Assembly: GCA_963920575.1 (NCBI GenBank)
Contig: OY986968.1
Span: 21,768,129 to 21,832,128 of the forward strand
Length of the DNA: 64,000 bases
Direction of reading: 5' to 3'
Source: Narthecium ossifragum
Taxonomy: Eukaryota > Streptophyta > Magnoliopsida > Dioscoreales > Nartheciaceae
Part shown: piece by piece, positions 11,720 through 23,529 of the stretch
Layout: every line of letters starts with the position of its first letter
Position numbering within the stretch: the first letter of the stretch is position 1
Position numbers and translations under genes: made by a program
The notes under the pieces: model-generated
What the model was told of the DNA's origin: nothing
Seen by the model: the letters and a program-made list of their open reading frames with translations, nothing else
Databases searched by the model: none

Positions 11720-14700
11720 AGGCTGTAGATCCCAGGGATAGGATTAGGCTTGCGATTGAGATTTGAGCGTGGAATGGAATAGTTCTAGGTCTAGAACATC
11801 CTTGCATGACTGTTTGCGAATGCGTGTGATGTGCATTAGTTAGGTTATTTGCTGTTGTGTTTTGGTTTTCGGCTGTGTCGTGACGCCTCAAGGGGAGGTG
11901 TGCACGCACACCGGCGCTGTCCGTTCCCTCGCATGACAGTGTATCTCCCCCCGTGCTGGAGATGAGCGAGTAGGGAATAGGACGTGTGTCGCCTTTATAC
12001 TCTTGGAATCCCGAGAGGTGGACCCGTTGTGGCCTAGAGGTGATGTTGGAGATCCTTCGACAGTAGAGGACTGATTGAAGGAGGTGTCCCGGATCCCGAA
12101 TGTCCCAGACATCCTGGAGTATCGCTTGTTTGGGAAGCCGTTATTTTCCTTGTCTTCCTAGGAAGCGATGCGTAGTGGTGCTTGTCAGGGCCACTAGGGA
12201 CACTGTTGGTTGTGTGTTGAGAACAGTTCGCGTACTGTTCTCTGGTCCCTACCTTTGGAAGGTGGTGTAGTTGGGAGTACCTTCCTCTATTTTTTTGGTA
12301 CTCGCACCGCGTGGCAGCACGTGGGTTGGTTGGATCACCTGACTTGGTATGCTGGAGTGACAGCGGGGGACGCCCTGGACTGTACTCTGGATACTAAGAC
12401 AGATGACTTGAGGGTTGACACCGGACTGTTGGTCGGTGGTCGTGGTGAGTTTCGGGGTTGTCGTTCCTGCTTTTAGGGAACGGCAGGGTAGCCGTTGGTA
12501 GAGGCAGTGGTTTCAGCATCAACGACAGCCGTGGCAGCAGTAGCGTCGTGCCAATTCTTTGAGAGGTAGCCTGGACCGCCGGACTGAGAGGGAACCCGCA
12601 GGATGCTCGAGTGCTTGCCGCCGAGAGCCTTTCCGTCGACGGTGCTGGTTGCGAGGGGCGCGAGGCGCTTACCGCAGAGCAGTCGGGCGTGACGCACGGC
12701 GTGGAGCAGAGCAGTGGGTTGATACCTCAGTTGGGGCAGGTACCTGGTGCAGACGCAGGAATTCAGATTCCAGATAGAGCCCTGCCGGAGACGAGGTAGC
12801 GACCGGTCTTACCGGAGTTTCACGCACTTCTGGGCAGAGAGCAGCTTCAGCAGCAGCCCGTTTCAGAGCCGCCTTCCTCCAGCTTTCAGCTTCAGCCTTC
12901 AGCTTACGAAGTGTCTTGCGGCTCGTGGTTTCCTTGTGGTGCTGGGTGTTCCCCCCTTGCGACTCGTCCCCGTGCAGTCGTGTTGGCTTGGAACTGGAGT
13001 CGGGAGTGGCTTTGGAAATAACCACTGATTTGGGACAAGAGCTTGGGTTGGTTGCTCTTGTCGGGGCGTTTGCTAGAGGTTGGAGACCTCTAGGTGTTCG
13101 TCACCCACGTGTGGGACACGTTGGGGTTCGACAGCTTCCTCGGTTTGCACTGGTTGGTCGCGCATCGAGTTGTGCTTCTTTGGCCGTGGGAAGGTGTCGT
13201 GGGTACACCTGATGGCGTTGCTTTGCTCTCGTTGAAGGTCGCGGATTGGCGATCCTTCTGGTTGTCGAGAGCTGGGGTTTGTTCACCAGGCTGTGGTGAA
13301 CTCCTTCCTCTTTTGTTTTAAGGGTGCTCAGGAGAGCAGGTTTCCCTCTTGTTGTTGTTTGTGCAGCTGTCCTTTTGAGGAGCTTCCAGGGTATTCCGCC
13401 TTCGCGGGATTGCTGAGTTTGGACTCGAGGTTCGTTCGGGGTAAATCAACCAGTATCTCCAGTGAGCGCGTCGCAGAGACCTCAGGGCCGAGTAGGCCGG
13501 GCTGTATTTGGGGTAGAGGCGACCGTCGGGGACGTGTGTTCGCTCTTTCAGACCATGAGCAGCTGGGCCGCGTACAACAGTTTTCGCCAGCTTAGCAACT
13601 CCAGTAGTCACATCAGCAGACCGTCCCTAAACCTTTCATTCTCCGAGGAGTACATACCTGTTGCTGTGCATCGACGGGATGCTTGTCAACTCAGAGTTTC
13701 ACTGACCTTCTCGTAGGTCGGATTACGTACCAACTACAGCCAGATACGGAGTGTGTCAACGACGGGTAGATTAGTTGACGTAGCTCAGCTCGAGGCAGAT
13801 ATGCGACGGCAAATATCAAAGACAGTATTCAAAATTCAGCAGATGTATCGCCAGGGCTGCGTACCTCTGACAAGGTTGACCAGGAGATCGGAGCTCTAGT
13901 CTTAAAGTCACTACGTCAGTGCCTTTAAGGGTGATAGCAACTGGTAGTTGCTAGAAAGGTCTCGACCTTTCGGGTGTATCACCTTTCAGCTTAGGCTAAT
14001 GGCGTAATTCCTACCTCGAGCAGATGGGCCAGAGGAGTTAGAGCAACTATAGTGGCATTGACTACCCGACAGTAGCAGAGATAGAGACAATTATCCAGTT
14101 TGGACGGCACTCATTACCACTCGTAAGAGATCAGTATGTCAGTCCAGAGTGATGGTAATGTGAAGTGACAACACGAATCTTACGGAGGTCCGTGCCCAGA
14201 TTGATGCCCAGCGTGTGGGGGAGAGCCAGACCGCGTCAGCAAGCAGTATGTTGTGCCTTAGAGGCCGAGCCTTAGTTTCAGAGTTGGCAATGATGGTGTT
14301 CAAGCATCCTACTTCCTTTCTTTGTTGACCACCTCGGAGGTATGGTGATATATCGTGACTGTCATCAACGTTGGTAGCGTGAGATGCAGAGTTCGTCCTT
14401 ACCACTTCACCTGTCATGAGGTGAAGACGGAGCATCAGCAGACAGCAGACCCATTGCATCCTTTCTAGGGTCAGAGTGGAAGTAGAACCACATCATGGCA
14501 GGTGTCACTATCAGATTGTAGAAGACTCAGAGAGGACGATGCAGATCTTAGATGAAGCATGTATTGTCGATGCAGATATCAGCTGACGAGATCACATTCC
14601 ATGGTGGAGTTCGCTGGCTACAGCAGGTAACAGTTCAGCTTTGGCATCGCATCGTTTGAGGCATAGCACGGCATCCCATGTTGATTTCAAGCTTCTTGGT

Positions 14701-15354
14701 CATAGCTCGCAGAGGCTTCATCCACCGACTCGGACATCATCACCCAATCTTCAGAAGATCAGCAAAGATCAGGTCAGAGTTGACAAAAGATTTGCACAGA
14801 GCAAACATGACCGTCATTTGAGTTCGCAATTGACGACAGAGTACTATTGAGGATGACTTACATATAGATCCAGCTAGATCGGTCAAGGAAGGATTGAAGT
14901 CGAGGTGTCTTGATCTTTGAGGTTTCAGTCCACGGTGAGACTGCTTGTAGGTTGAGTTTATTCCATACCTACTAGTTGTGCTTCCTACCGTCACGTGTTC
15001 GAGCTGAAGAGGCACCGCCCAGATTCAATGCGTGTCAGCAGCTTCGACAGAGTAGAGCTTGAGGTAGACAGATTACACATAGGCGTTTGGGGGTGACTTG
15101 GGAGCGCTGGAGGCGCATGTGCAGTTTGTCCCAAGTGGTTCCCACCCCGAGGCGTTTCTCTATCTTCGGTGGTCGTTGCGGGCGTGGTGCTCGGGGGTGT
15201 GTTGCGGGTGTTGATGCCCGGTACCTTGTGTGGGTGCTCGGGTTGCGAGCTTGCTAACCTTTCTTGTCTTATGCAGGTGTGCTTGTTTTTGCCTATTGTT
15301 TCCGACCCTACACTTATCGAATTTCGGGACGAAATTCCTTTAAGGGTGATAGGT
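11720..15354 (+). mobile_element. Non-coding interior of inner element
   Basis: The first 1.6 kb is homologous to the outer leader. From 13.4 to 15.0 kb there are only short, stop-rich frames. Near 15100-15160 a degenerate copy of the integrase tail may remain (WERWRRMCSLSQVVPTP). The end carries GGGACGAAATTCCTTTAAGGG, close to the sequence that precedes the 3' LTR in the outer element, and serves as its polypurine-tract region. Confidence 0.65.
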
Positions 15355-16385
15355 TGTAAGGACCCGTACCTTCCACCTGGTCCGACCGCATCGGTCGAGG
15401 GTCTGGTTCGGTTGGGTTGGCTCAGTTGGCCTTGCTTCACGATCCCCTTTGATCGTTGCGGCTCCGGGGGTAATTTGGTAAATTACCCTTGGCGGAGTTG
15501 GTTTCACACCCGCGTTGTGCACACACGGCCATGTGGTGATGTATGTGCTTGATTAGATCATCAGGGGAATCCTAGATCGAAAGATCTTGATTAGATCAAG
15601 GTTTGGGCTCGGGAGATCTGGGTTTGATTGTAAAGATCGAGATCCGAGTAGCTAGGATCAGATTTGGTCGATCGGACGGCCAGGATCCAATATTAACCCA
15701 TTAGTAATTCATCCTCCACTTAAACCCTCGTTAACCTTCATTAGGGCTCGATTTTGCCCGATACGACAGAGAGAGAGAGAGAGGGGAGAGCGGCGACGAT
15801 CGAGGGTTCCTCCTCTCCGACGGCGGCTACCGCGGCGATCGCGACCCGAGGCAACGACAATCGGTAGAGAGGACGGCGGTGGCTGGGTTTCTCTCAACGA
15901 CGATCGGAGGGGCGACGCATGGCCGGAGAAGAGGAAGGAGAAGGCGAGCTCGACGTCAGAGGTAGGGTTTCTGATCTAATCTTTGGGGTTAGACTCTACT
16001 AGACTAGGAATGGGTTTTGATGCCGGGGATTGGATTTGGTTGTTGATTGGTGGATCTTGTGGCTCCGATGATCGATGAATGCCATGCTTAAGTTCTTCTC
16101 CTCTGTTTTGGATTTCGACGAATGCCATGCTTAGGTTCTTCCCCTCTGTTTTGGTGGCTTGTTAGCGTTCGCGGCTGGTGGTCTTCTCTCCCTTCTTGCC
16201 TTGGTTTATCACTATGCTTCGTCCTTATCAATTGTAGCTATACGATGCCATGTTCTTCTTCCTTCTCTACTGCGGTAGCCTAGATCTTTATATGCCATTG
16301 GATTTCTGAAGAGATTTATCCTTTCTTTTCTTTGGTTTTTGGTTGATCGACGGGTCACATCTTCTTCCCTTGAGTTTCGATCAGA
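15355..16385 (+). mobile_element. Truncated 3' LTR of inner element
   Basis: Identical in layout to 8487-9515, with a 2-bp longer GA run and a handful of substitutions. Homology stops abruptly at 16385 (TCAGA), after which integrase-type sequence of a chromovirus follows. The missing 2.2 kb of LTR points to deletion or recombination after insertion. Confidence 0.85.
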
Positions 16386-16734
16386 CGTCGTCAGACAGTT
16401 CTCAGGGAGATCAGCACAGAGCAGACGAGAGAGCTACTCAGAGGATCAGCCAGAGTTGGCAGAGAGCAGAGACCAGACGAGGTGGAGGCCAAGGCAACCC
16501 TACCCCGAGAGTCTGCACCAGGACCATGACGGCGTGGAGCAACGACAACATCGAGCCTATAGAGTTTTTTGACGGCTTTAGCAGACAGTTGATAGTACCC
16601 CAGAGGTGGAGTAGCATATCCAGAGTTACACGAGGACATCCTACGTGAGGTTCACTCATCTCCTGTTGTTGCTCATTCAGGAGGCATGGAGATAAATCAT
16701 GGATTTCGTCGTTAGCTTGGTTGGCACTAGATAC
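16386..16734 (+). pseudogene. Degenerate integrase zinc-finger and core-start remnants
   Basis: In changing frames one can read LHEDILREVHSSPVVAHSGG, resembling the HHCC zinc finger of gypsy integrase. Shortly after comes MDFVVSLVGT, resembling the MDFVVGLP motif at the start of the catalytic core. The roughly 200 bp normally between these motifs are missing. This is a collapsed pol remnant of the 15.7-kb element. Confidence 0.55.
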
Positions 16735-16945
16735 AGAGGTTAGGTGCAGAGATCAGATACGGAGATTAGATGCAGAGATCAGATACAGAGGTTAGGTGCA
16801 GAGATAAGATACAGGGATTAGGTGCAGAGATCAGATGCAGAGATTAGATGCAGAGATCAGATACAGAGATTAGATGCAGAGATCAGTTACCGAGATTAGA
16901 TGCAGAGATCAGATCCAGAGACCAGATGCAGAGGTCAGGTCAGCA
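16735..16945 (+). repeat. 26-bp tandem repeat (two 13-bp half-units) inside the integrase gene
   Basis: About eight copies of a unit like ATACAGAGATTAGATGCAGAGATCAG, built from near-identical halves. It lies exactly where the integrase core between the MDFVV motif and the SDRDPRF motif is missing. Confidence 0.85.
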
Positions 16946-16963
16946 CATATGAGATGAGTATGT

Positions 16964-17914
16964 GTGCCACATAGCAGTTCACTCGTCAAAGAGGTGGTTA
17001 GACTACACGGAGTTCCAGTTTCTATCGTGTCAGACCGTGACCCCAGGTTCGCCAGCAGGTTCTGGCGGGACTTCCAGGAGGCAGTTGGCACACTCCTGAC
17101 TTTAAGTACAGGGTTCCATCCGCAAACAGACGGGCAAACAGAGCGGACGATCCAGATCTTAGAAGACATGCTGAGAGCATGTATCCTCGACGCCGGAGGC
17201 AGCTGGGAGGAGCACGTCCCCTTGGTGGAGTTCGCCTACAACAACAGCTACCAATCCAGTCTTGAAGTAGCACCTTTCGAGGCGTTGTACGGTAGGACGT
17301 GTCGTTCCCCAGTGTGCTGGACAGAGGTTGGAGAGGCTACACTCACTGGTACAGACCTCATCAGGCGGTCCTCAGAGAGACTAGTGCAGATCAGACAGAG
17401 ACTTCTGACGGCTCAGAGCCGGCAGAAGAGTTATGCAGATCAGAGGCGACGACTGTTGGAGTTTGCAGTCGGCGACAGAGTGTTCTTGCGAGCATCGCCG
17501 TACAGAGGGTCCGTCAGGTTTGGCAAGGGCGGTAAATTGGCACCGAGGTTTGTCGGGCCGTTTGAGATCCTAGAGAGGATCGGCGAGGTGGCTTACCGCC
17601 TGGATCTTCCTCAGCGCATGTCTGCTTTGCATCCGACGTTCCATGTGTCGATGCTGAAGAAGTATCATCCAGATCCGTCTCATGTCATCAGGGTGGATGA
17701 CATCGAACTTGAGGCGGACGCGACGTTCGTCGAGCAGCCAGTTCGAGTACTTGACCGGAGGGATCAGGTCTTGCGGGGCAAGACGATTCCCTTGGTCAAG
17801 GTACTGTGGAGGCACAAAGACACCGAGGAGATGACCTGGGAGCGCGAGGCGCGCATGCAGCAGGAGTTTCCACAGTTGTTTTCATCTAGAGGTACCCCTT
17901 GTCCTGTCTTTTAG
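16964..17914 (+). CDS. Chromovirus integrase C-terminal fragment with chromodomain-like tail
   Basis: This 316-codon frame is the 3' part of a Ty3/gypsy pol. It contains the second Asp of the DDE triad in SDRDPRF (residue 24), the Glu in [14 protein letters not shown] (residue 60), the NNSYQSS helix, a GPY/F module around residues 180-205 ([19 protein letters not shown]) and a chromodomain-like tail around 250-306 ([19 protein letters not shown]). The first Asp and the zinc finger are absent, so it cannot be a working integrase. The ATG is probably not a natural start: the frame simply opens after the tandem repeat. The stop lies 74 bp before the 3' LTR, as usual. In intact chromoviruses such a tail steers insertion to marked chromatin. 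Confidence 0.9.
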   Translation: MPHSSSLVKEVVRLHGVPVSIVSDRDPRFASRFWRDFQEAVGTLLTLSTGFHPQTDGQTERTIQILEDMLRACILDAGGSWEEHVPLVEFAYNNSYQSSLEVAPFEALYGRTCRSPVCWTEVGEATLTGTDLIRRSSERLVQIRQRLLTAQSRQKSYADQRRRLLEFAVGDRVFLRASPYRGSVRFGKGGKLAPRFVGPFEILERIGEVAYRLDLPQRMSALHPTFHVSMLKKYHPDPSHVIRVDDIELEADATFVEQPVRVLDRRDQVLRGKTIPLVKVLWRHKDTEEMTWEREARMQQEFPQLFSSRGTPCPVF

Positions 17915-17988
17915 TGTAACTGTTTTTCTGTTTTCGAGCCCTACCTTTATCGAATCTCGGGACGAGATTTCCTTTAAGGGTATTAGGA

Positions 17989-20290
17989 TGTGAGGACCTG
18001 TCCCTCTATTCCCGGGTCGACCGCCTGAGTCGGGCCCGTGGCTCGTTGTGGACCGCAAGGGCAATTTGGTAAATTGTTGCTTGTTGGTGTGTTTCACACC
18101 CCGCGTGTGCACCCACTAACCTTGTTTGTGTTAGTGCTTGATTAGAATGGTTAGGTGGACCCGGGATCGGAAGATCCCAGCTCGAGCGCGCTGAAGCTTG
18201 CTTTTGGGACGGCCCTTGAGCGATCGATCGCTCCTAGGAGAGATCGATCGGACTCGTTAGCAGAGCAGGTTGGGCAGTTGGGTTTGCGAGGACGGTCGTG
18301 GCCGTTGCTCTCCGTTGTCAAAGGAGAGGTCCTCTCCTTCACCTTCCCCGACCTTCCCCCACTTTCCCCCGGACTTCCCCTACCTTCTCCTTCTCTTCTC
18401 TTCCCGCAAGCAGAGCTTGCTCTGTTTTTCTTCCGGCAGCCACCTCCTTCGTCGTCGTTCTCCCTCCTCCGGCCACCATTATGGGATCTTGAAGGCTCGT
18501 TGGAATCGTGGCGACGTGAGGACGATCTTTGATGTGGTTTAGTGGCTTGGTTAGCAGCTGTTTAGCGGGGATCATCCAAGGATTAGCGGCTTCGGTAGGT
18601 GTTCTACCTACATGAGTTAATTAATGGGTTTCGTTAAATCTAGCCGTTAGATCTTGATGAAGTTGTGCTGTTGGATGCATCTTGTCTATTAAAATTACTG
18701 ATATAAGTTTCATGATCTTTGGTTGAGTTTTGAGTAAGATTTATGTATGATTAATCTCGGATTTTCGGGTTTTCTGCTGTTCTTGAAGAACAGCCGACTT
18801 GCGGCGATTTTCTCGGCTTGTATGTGTATGATCTTGGGTTTTGATAAATATAAGAGTTGTAGATCTCTTCGTTAGCTTTCCATCCCAGTTTATTTCGTAT
18901 TCTTCCGAGGTTTCTACGAATTGTTATGAATTTATTACTGGCGGGCTGCGTTGCAGTAATTAGTTGGTAAGTTAGTTTAATTAGTGGTTTTGATTAGCGT
19001 TTTCCAGTAAATCTAACCGTTGGATGATTCTGCTTTTTTGATATGTTGATTCATGCATATAGATCTACTTGTGTCTAAGTTGGATATTGAATCCGACGTT
19101 GTTTGGACGTCGGATCGACGGGGTCAACTGGCTGCATGTAGAGAACATTTTGGTGTTTTGAATATAATATTATAAGCTCGGATTATGATATTATATTTTT
19201 ACTGTTCATCGAAGTTTTCGGGGTTGCTTCCCGTTGCAAGAGTTCGCGGTTGACGGTCGTGGTACCGTCGTAATGCAGGGACCCGCTGCGGATCGGCTGG
19301 CAGCGGTTGGTAGTACCGCTGCAGCGATCCTGTTAGACTTGTATGTTGCCTGATCATACTGTTGCATGCTTTATTTCTCTTATCTGTGTATGTTCATTAC
19401 ATGCATTCTCTGTTGTGCATTATTTGCATGGTTAGGGCGTGGGTGATTTGTGGATCGCCGTCCCGAGGCTGGAAGCTCGGATTTAACCCTAGGACCGGGG
19501 TTGGGTAGCTTGGTCCAGGTTCGAATTGTGATGTCTAGTCAAACTTGGTGATAGGCTTAGATGACTGGTACACATGTTGCTTGGTGATTATAGAGGTCGT
19601 GTCGGCCTTAAGTCGGATGCTGAGGTGTAGCCGGTGTTCCACTATGTTGACCCTTGAGTAGAGGGGTTGCCTACTTAGCGGTGCAGTTTCCCGCCTGCAG
19701 TGTCGGTACCTGCTTGTGGGCCAGCAGTGTTGTTTCCTGCTACAGAGTGCGACCAGACATGTGACCAGCTCGGCTGGAAGACCATGATCGTGGGCCTCAG
19801 GGACACGCGGTGGGGTTATGGGACCCCTGTGTACACCCAGGCCTTATTTGAGGGCGACACTTTTGTGTTCCCCTTCCTTCTGTGTGACGTAGTGTAGAAC
19901 CCTATTGAGCTTTATGCTCACTACTACCCGGGCTGCGTTTTGCAGGTGCAGGCGCCAGCTCTTTTTCAGTAGCCCCTACCGGGCAGGTGTTTGGTGGCGC
20001 GGCGGCGTCTGGCGGGGTCTGAGGATCGGTTATTATCTTCCTACACTTTTTGTTATAGTTAGTCTATTACGGGAGTATGATGTATAAACTGTAGTAGCCC
20101 CTTTTGAGGTTTTGGATTATTATATTATATCTGTTGAGGTTCAAATTTGTTGTAATATTCTGGGTTGCTTATGAATTAAATTGTGAAATCAGTAAGTTGG
20201 GGGGAACCCCTCGCCTTTATTTCCGCATTTAGTTAGGTTACGGTTCGCGTCGCCCGGCCCGGTTGGGCTTTCGCGGGTCGGGTCGCGACA
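17989..20290 (+). mobile_element. 3' LTR of the 15.7-kb element
   Basis: Starts TGTGAGGACCTG after the CCTTTAAGGGTATTAGGA tract and ends GGTCGCGACA; 2302 bp. It carries a palindrome pair with cores at 18222 and 18242, and the inverted repeat at 18061-18077 with its last base changed. Confidence 0.9.
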
Positions 20291-20904
20291 GTACCTGTCC
20301 AAAGTACGTCCTCCGACAGCCACTGTTCAAGGGTGGACATTCTCCGACATTTCCTGACACATGGTGGACATGACGATACCAGTAGTACACCCCTCTCCAA
20401 TCAGGATCTCCACACTTGGCGGAACAACCGTGGTTATGACAACCATCTCTCAACACTCAGAGCAACAGAGTCAACACGACCCCAAACAATATACTAACAG
20501 CACTACAGTCAAACCCTAGGCCTCTAATGCACAATCAACAATGTATGCAACAGTATAAACATGCAACAATCAAGGGCATACCTTCGGCTCGTTTATACTA
20601 AACATTCCCGAGGTTTATGACTCCCTCGGTTAACCACAAAGCGATAAAGGGCATACGTCCAGCCCATTTATTCTACACATTCCCGAGGTTCATGACTCCC
20701 TCGGTTAACCACAAAGCGATAAAGGGCATACCGCCAGCCCATTTATTCTACACAATTCCGGGAGTCATCACACTCCCGGGTTCAACCACAAAGCGGAAAC
20801 AAATAACAATTTATAACAATATCACTAAACATGCCATTTCAGCGGTAAACAAACTCTCATGGCGAGCCCAGTGGGCAAAACCACCAAATCCGCATTCTGG
20901 TGTA

Positions 20905-21240
20905 CGTTGGATCGATCCAACACACTCGGATCGATCCAACTTGGAAAAACCATGAAAGCCATTCTCTGCTACCCTCAGACACTGTTCCTAAGAAACACTG
21001 GATCGATCCAAACATACCCATGGATCGATCCGACTTGCACTCAGTGAACAGACCATCTTGGGTGCAACCGGGATCGATCCAAGATCTAAACACATCCAAC
21101 GGCTCGATTACCGGGAAAAACGCTAATCAAAACCACTAAAAATAGTCCATAAAACACCATCAGTCAGCCTTGGGATCGATCCGAAACATTTGGATCGATC
21201 CAGAAAATATTGGATCCATCCAGAATATTTGGATCGATCC
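20905..21240. repeat. TTGGATCGATCCAA palindrome array
   Basis: Cores start at 20910, 20929, 21001, 21023, 21072, 21174, 21193, 21213 (one mismatch) and 21232. Spacings in pairs are 19-22 bp. The flanks here are TTG/CAA, unlike the AAT/ATT or AA/TT flanks in other LTRs. Confidence 0.9.
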
Positions 21241-21999
21241 AAACAGCTTCATACCAGCTTCAGATCAGTCTCGTCGTAGGCCACGAGACAAATCACCACA
21301 ATTCGTAACAAAATCGGAAAAATACGAAATAGGCTGGAATGGAAAGATAACTCAAAGATCTACAACTCTTATGTTCATCACAGGTTAATATCATGCTTGT
21401 ATTGACCGAAAAACGGGCCGTAAGTTGTCTGTTCTTCAGGAACAACAAAACCGGAAAAATCCGAGCTTTAACACGCTTAAATCCTACTAAAATCTCAACC
21501 AAAGCTTATGAAACTTAAACCGGAAATTATACGAAGCAAGAGGAAGCCAATACACAAAGAACAACAAGATCAAACGGCTAGATTAAGAGAAACCCATTAA
21601 ACAACTCACGTAGGTAGAACACCTACCGGAAACGCAATCCTCGGCCGATTCCCCGCAAACTGGTCACCAACAGAGCTTCAAACCACATCAGAGATCTTCC
21701 TCACGCCGCCACGGTTCCAACGAGCCTTCAAACGCTCAAGACAGTGGTCGGAGGAGGGAGAACGGTGGAGAAGAAGGTTCAGTCGGAAACAGGGGAGCAG
21801 AGCTCGCGGAAGAAGGAGAAAGAAGAAGGAAGCAGCAGAGAAGGAGAAGAGGAGGAAGAGGACGGAAAAAGGGATGGGGGAAAGCCGAAAAAGGAGGGGA
21901 AAAGGGGGAGCAGAGGAGAGAAAGTCTTCTCTCCCCTGATAGCGGAGAGCGACGGCCACGACGGTCATCCTCGCAAGGAACACCGACCTGCTACAATGC

Positions 22000-22075
22000 C
22001 TGGATCGATCCAAGGCCAAGAGGGATCGATTCAAGACCTAGCTGGATCAATCCAACACTACTTTGGATCGATCCA
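22000..22075. repeat. Four GGATCGATCC palindromes at exact 21-bp spacing
   Basis: Cores start at 22003, 22024, 22045 (GATCAATC) and 22066, each 21 bp apart, in the promoter-distal part of the reverse LTR. Confidence 0.9.
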
Positions 22076-22231
22076 CAGGTCAAAAACCTCATAAACGGAT
22101 CTAGTCAAACACAATCATCAATCAGAGGCTGTGTGCGCACATGGGTGAGAAACTAACCGACAAAGCGCAATTTACCAAATTGCCCTTATGGTCAACAACG
22201 AGCTACAGGAATAGAGGGACAGGTCCTCACA

Positions 22232-22978
22232 TGAATGGTGGTGTTTAGTCGATTTCCATGATAGGCTTGGATGACTTGAACACCTGTTGATTGATGATTT
22301 TAGAGGTCGTGTCGGCCTCGAGCCGGGTGCTGAGGTGTAGCCGGTGTCCGGTGATCTACGACTCTTGAGTAGAGGGTGTGCCTACTTAGCGGTGTCATTT
22401 CCTGCCAGCAATGCTGGTTTCCTGCTTGTGAGTCTGTAGTGTTGGTTTCCTGCGTTCAGGGACACTCGGTGGGGTTATGGGACCCCTGTGTACACCCAGA
22501 CCATGCTAGAGGGTGACACTGTTACGTTTTCCTTTTCCTTCTGTGAGTCGTAGTGTAGTTTCCCTGATGAGCTTAGTTGCTCACTCCTACCCGGGCTATG
22601 TTTTGCAGGTGCAGGCGTTAGCTCCTCTTCAGTGGCCCCTACCGGGCAGTTTAGTCGGCAGTGCGGCGGCGCTTGACAGAGTTTGAGGAGTGGTGATCTT
22701 TCAGTTCATGAACCCTTGTATAGTTAGCCTCCTACGGGAGTGTATAAATGTTTGTACTTGAACTTCTCCTCTTCGAGGTTTTGTACATTGTGCCTTTGGA
22801 TTTGTAATCTTTGAGTTGAGGTTTCTGTTGATGTTAGATTTGTTAAATTGAGGGGGCTTAATGAATTGCTTAGGGAGACCAATTGGTTAGAGGGAACCCT
22901 CGCCATTATTTCCGTAGTTGGTTAGGTTCCGGTTTGCGTCCCCGGCTCGGTTGGGCTTTCACGGGTCAGGACGCGACA
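22232..22978 (+). mobile_element. LTR of chromovirus-type family, right part (nest level 1)
   Basis: Resumes the LTR interrupted at 4114, after the duplicated TGAAT, and ends GGTCAGGACGCGACA at 22978. It carries the same 3' blocks as 6180-6955. CTATC follows directly. Confidence 0.85.
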
Positions 22979-23425
22979 CTATCAAACTCTACCAATAAAG
23001 GAAGTACCTCATGGGATATAGGTGCTGCCGTAGTATCATTTTCGCTCACCATGGAGTCCATCACTTCCCTAATTCCTTGCGACTCCTGCTCAATGTCACC
23101 AATCAGGTGGAACGCCTCAGAAGCACGAACATGTCCTTCTTTTCTCATGGGGACAAGGGTGATCTTCACGCTATCTTTGTTGAAGGCGAAGGTGTTCTCC
23201 CGACCTTTGTGAACATCATCAACATCAAATTGCCAGGGTCGTCTGAAGAGCATGTGACAGACGTCCATATCTACCACGTCGAAGATAACATGATCTTTGT
23301 AGTGTTGGCTGATGGAGAAAGGAATGAGACATTACTTCGTCACCTTCGTTTCTCCAACGCTCTTGATCCACCCGATGGAGTAAGGGTCGGATGTGATCGG
23401 GTCAGCAACTTCAACCTGTCGACCA
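22979..23425 (-). pseudogene. Ty3/gypsy protease-linker relic, upstream part of the fragment at 1046-2531
   Basis: Minus-strand reading gives the end of the aspartic protease domain (YSIGWIKS.GETKVT, DVVDMDVCHMLFRRPWQFD, HKGRENTFAFNKDSVKITLVP) and the linker that should run into RT. One stop codon is visible near the GETKVTK motif. The sequence continues across the nest into 2531. The upstream boundary is unclear because a plus-strand gypsy relic of similar type begins about 100 bp further on. Confidence 0.8.
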
Positions 23426-23529
23426 TGAGTTGTCAGACAATATTCTCACTACTACCGCCGTCGATGCATTCGGACCACTAGTGAGAAGATGTTGTGTCAT
23501 TATGATGGTATCTCCTACTTGGGTGTGTA

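Larger units (their letters stand above)
8487..16385 (+). mobile_element. Inner non-coding LTR element, LARD-like (nest level 4)
   Basis: It has a complete 3.2-kb 5' LTR (8487-11704), its own primer-binding site (11708-11719), a 3.65-kb internal part without recognisable RT, RNase H or protease, and a 3' LTR that matches the 5' LTR only for its first 1031 bp (15355-16385). A large LTR plus non-coding interior is the pattern of large retrotransposon derivatives, which depend on proteins from other elements. Loss of the rest of the 3' LTR means no target duplication can be shown. The two LTR copies are nearly identical over the shared kilobase. Confidence 0.7.
4614..20290 (+). mobile_element. 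15.7-kb chromovirus-like LTR retrotransposon (nest level 3)
   Basis: Bounded by two homologous LTRs, 4614-6955 and 17989-20290, with flanks GAACC (4609-4613) and GTACC (20291-20295), a 4/5 target duplication. Its primer-binding site is at 6959-6970. The internal part is damaged: the leader is interrupted at 8486 by an inner element, gag, protease and RT are not recognisable, and only integrase remnants remain before the 3' LTR. The integrase C-terminus carries a chromodomain-like tail, which fits chromoviruses (Tekay/Del type is my best guess). Confidence 0.85.
20291..22231 (-). mobile_element. Reverse-oriented solo LTR, second part (nest level 2)
   Basis: Continues the LTR broken at 4613. 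It ends TCCTCACA at 22231, complementary to the family LTR start, followed by the TGAAT duplication. It contains an imperfect tandem repeat of about 76 bp near 20585-20790 (GGGCATAC...CCACAAAGCGATAAA) and the inverted repeat at 22167-22183. Confidence 0.85.
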
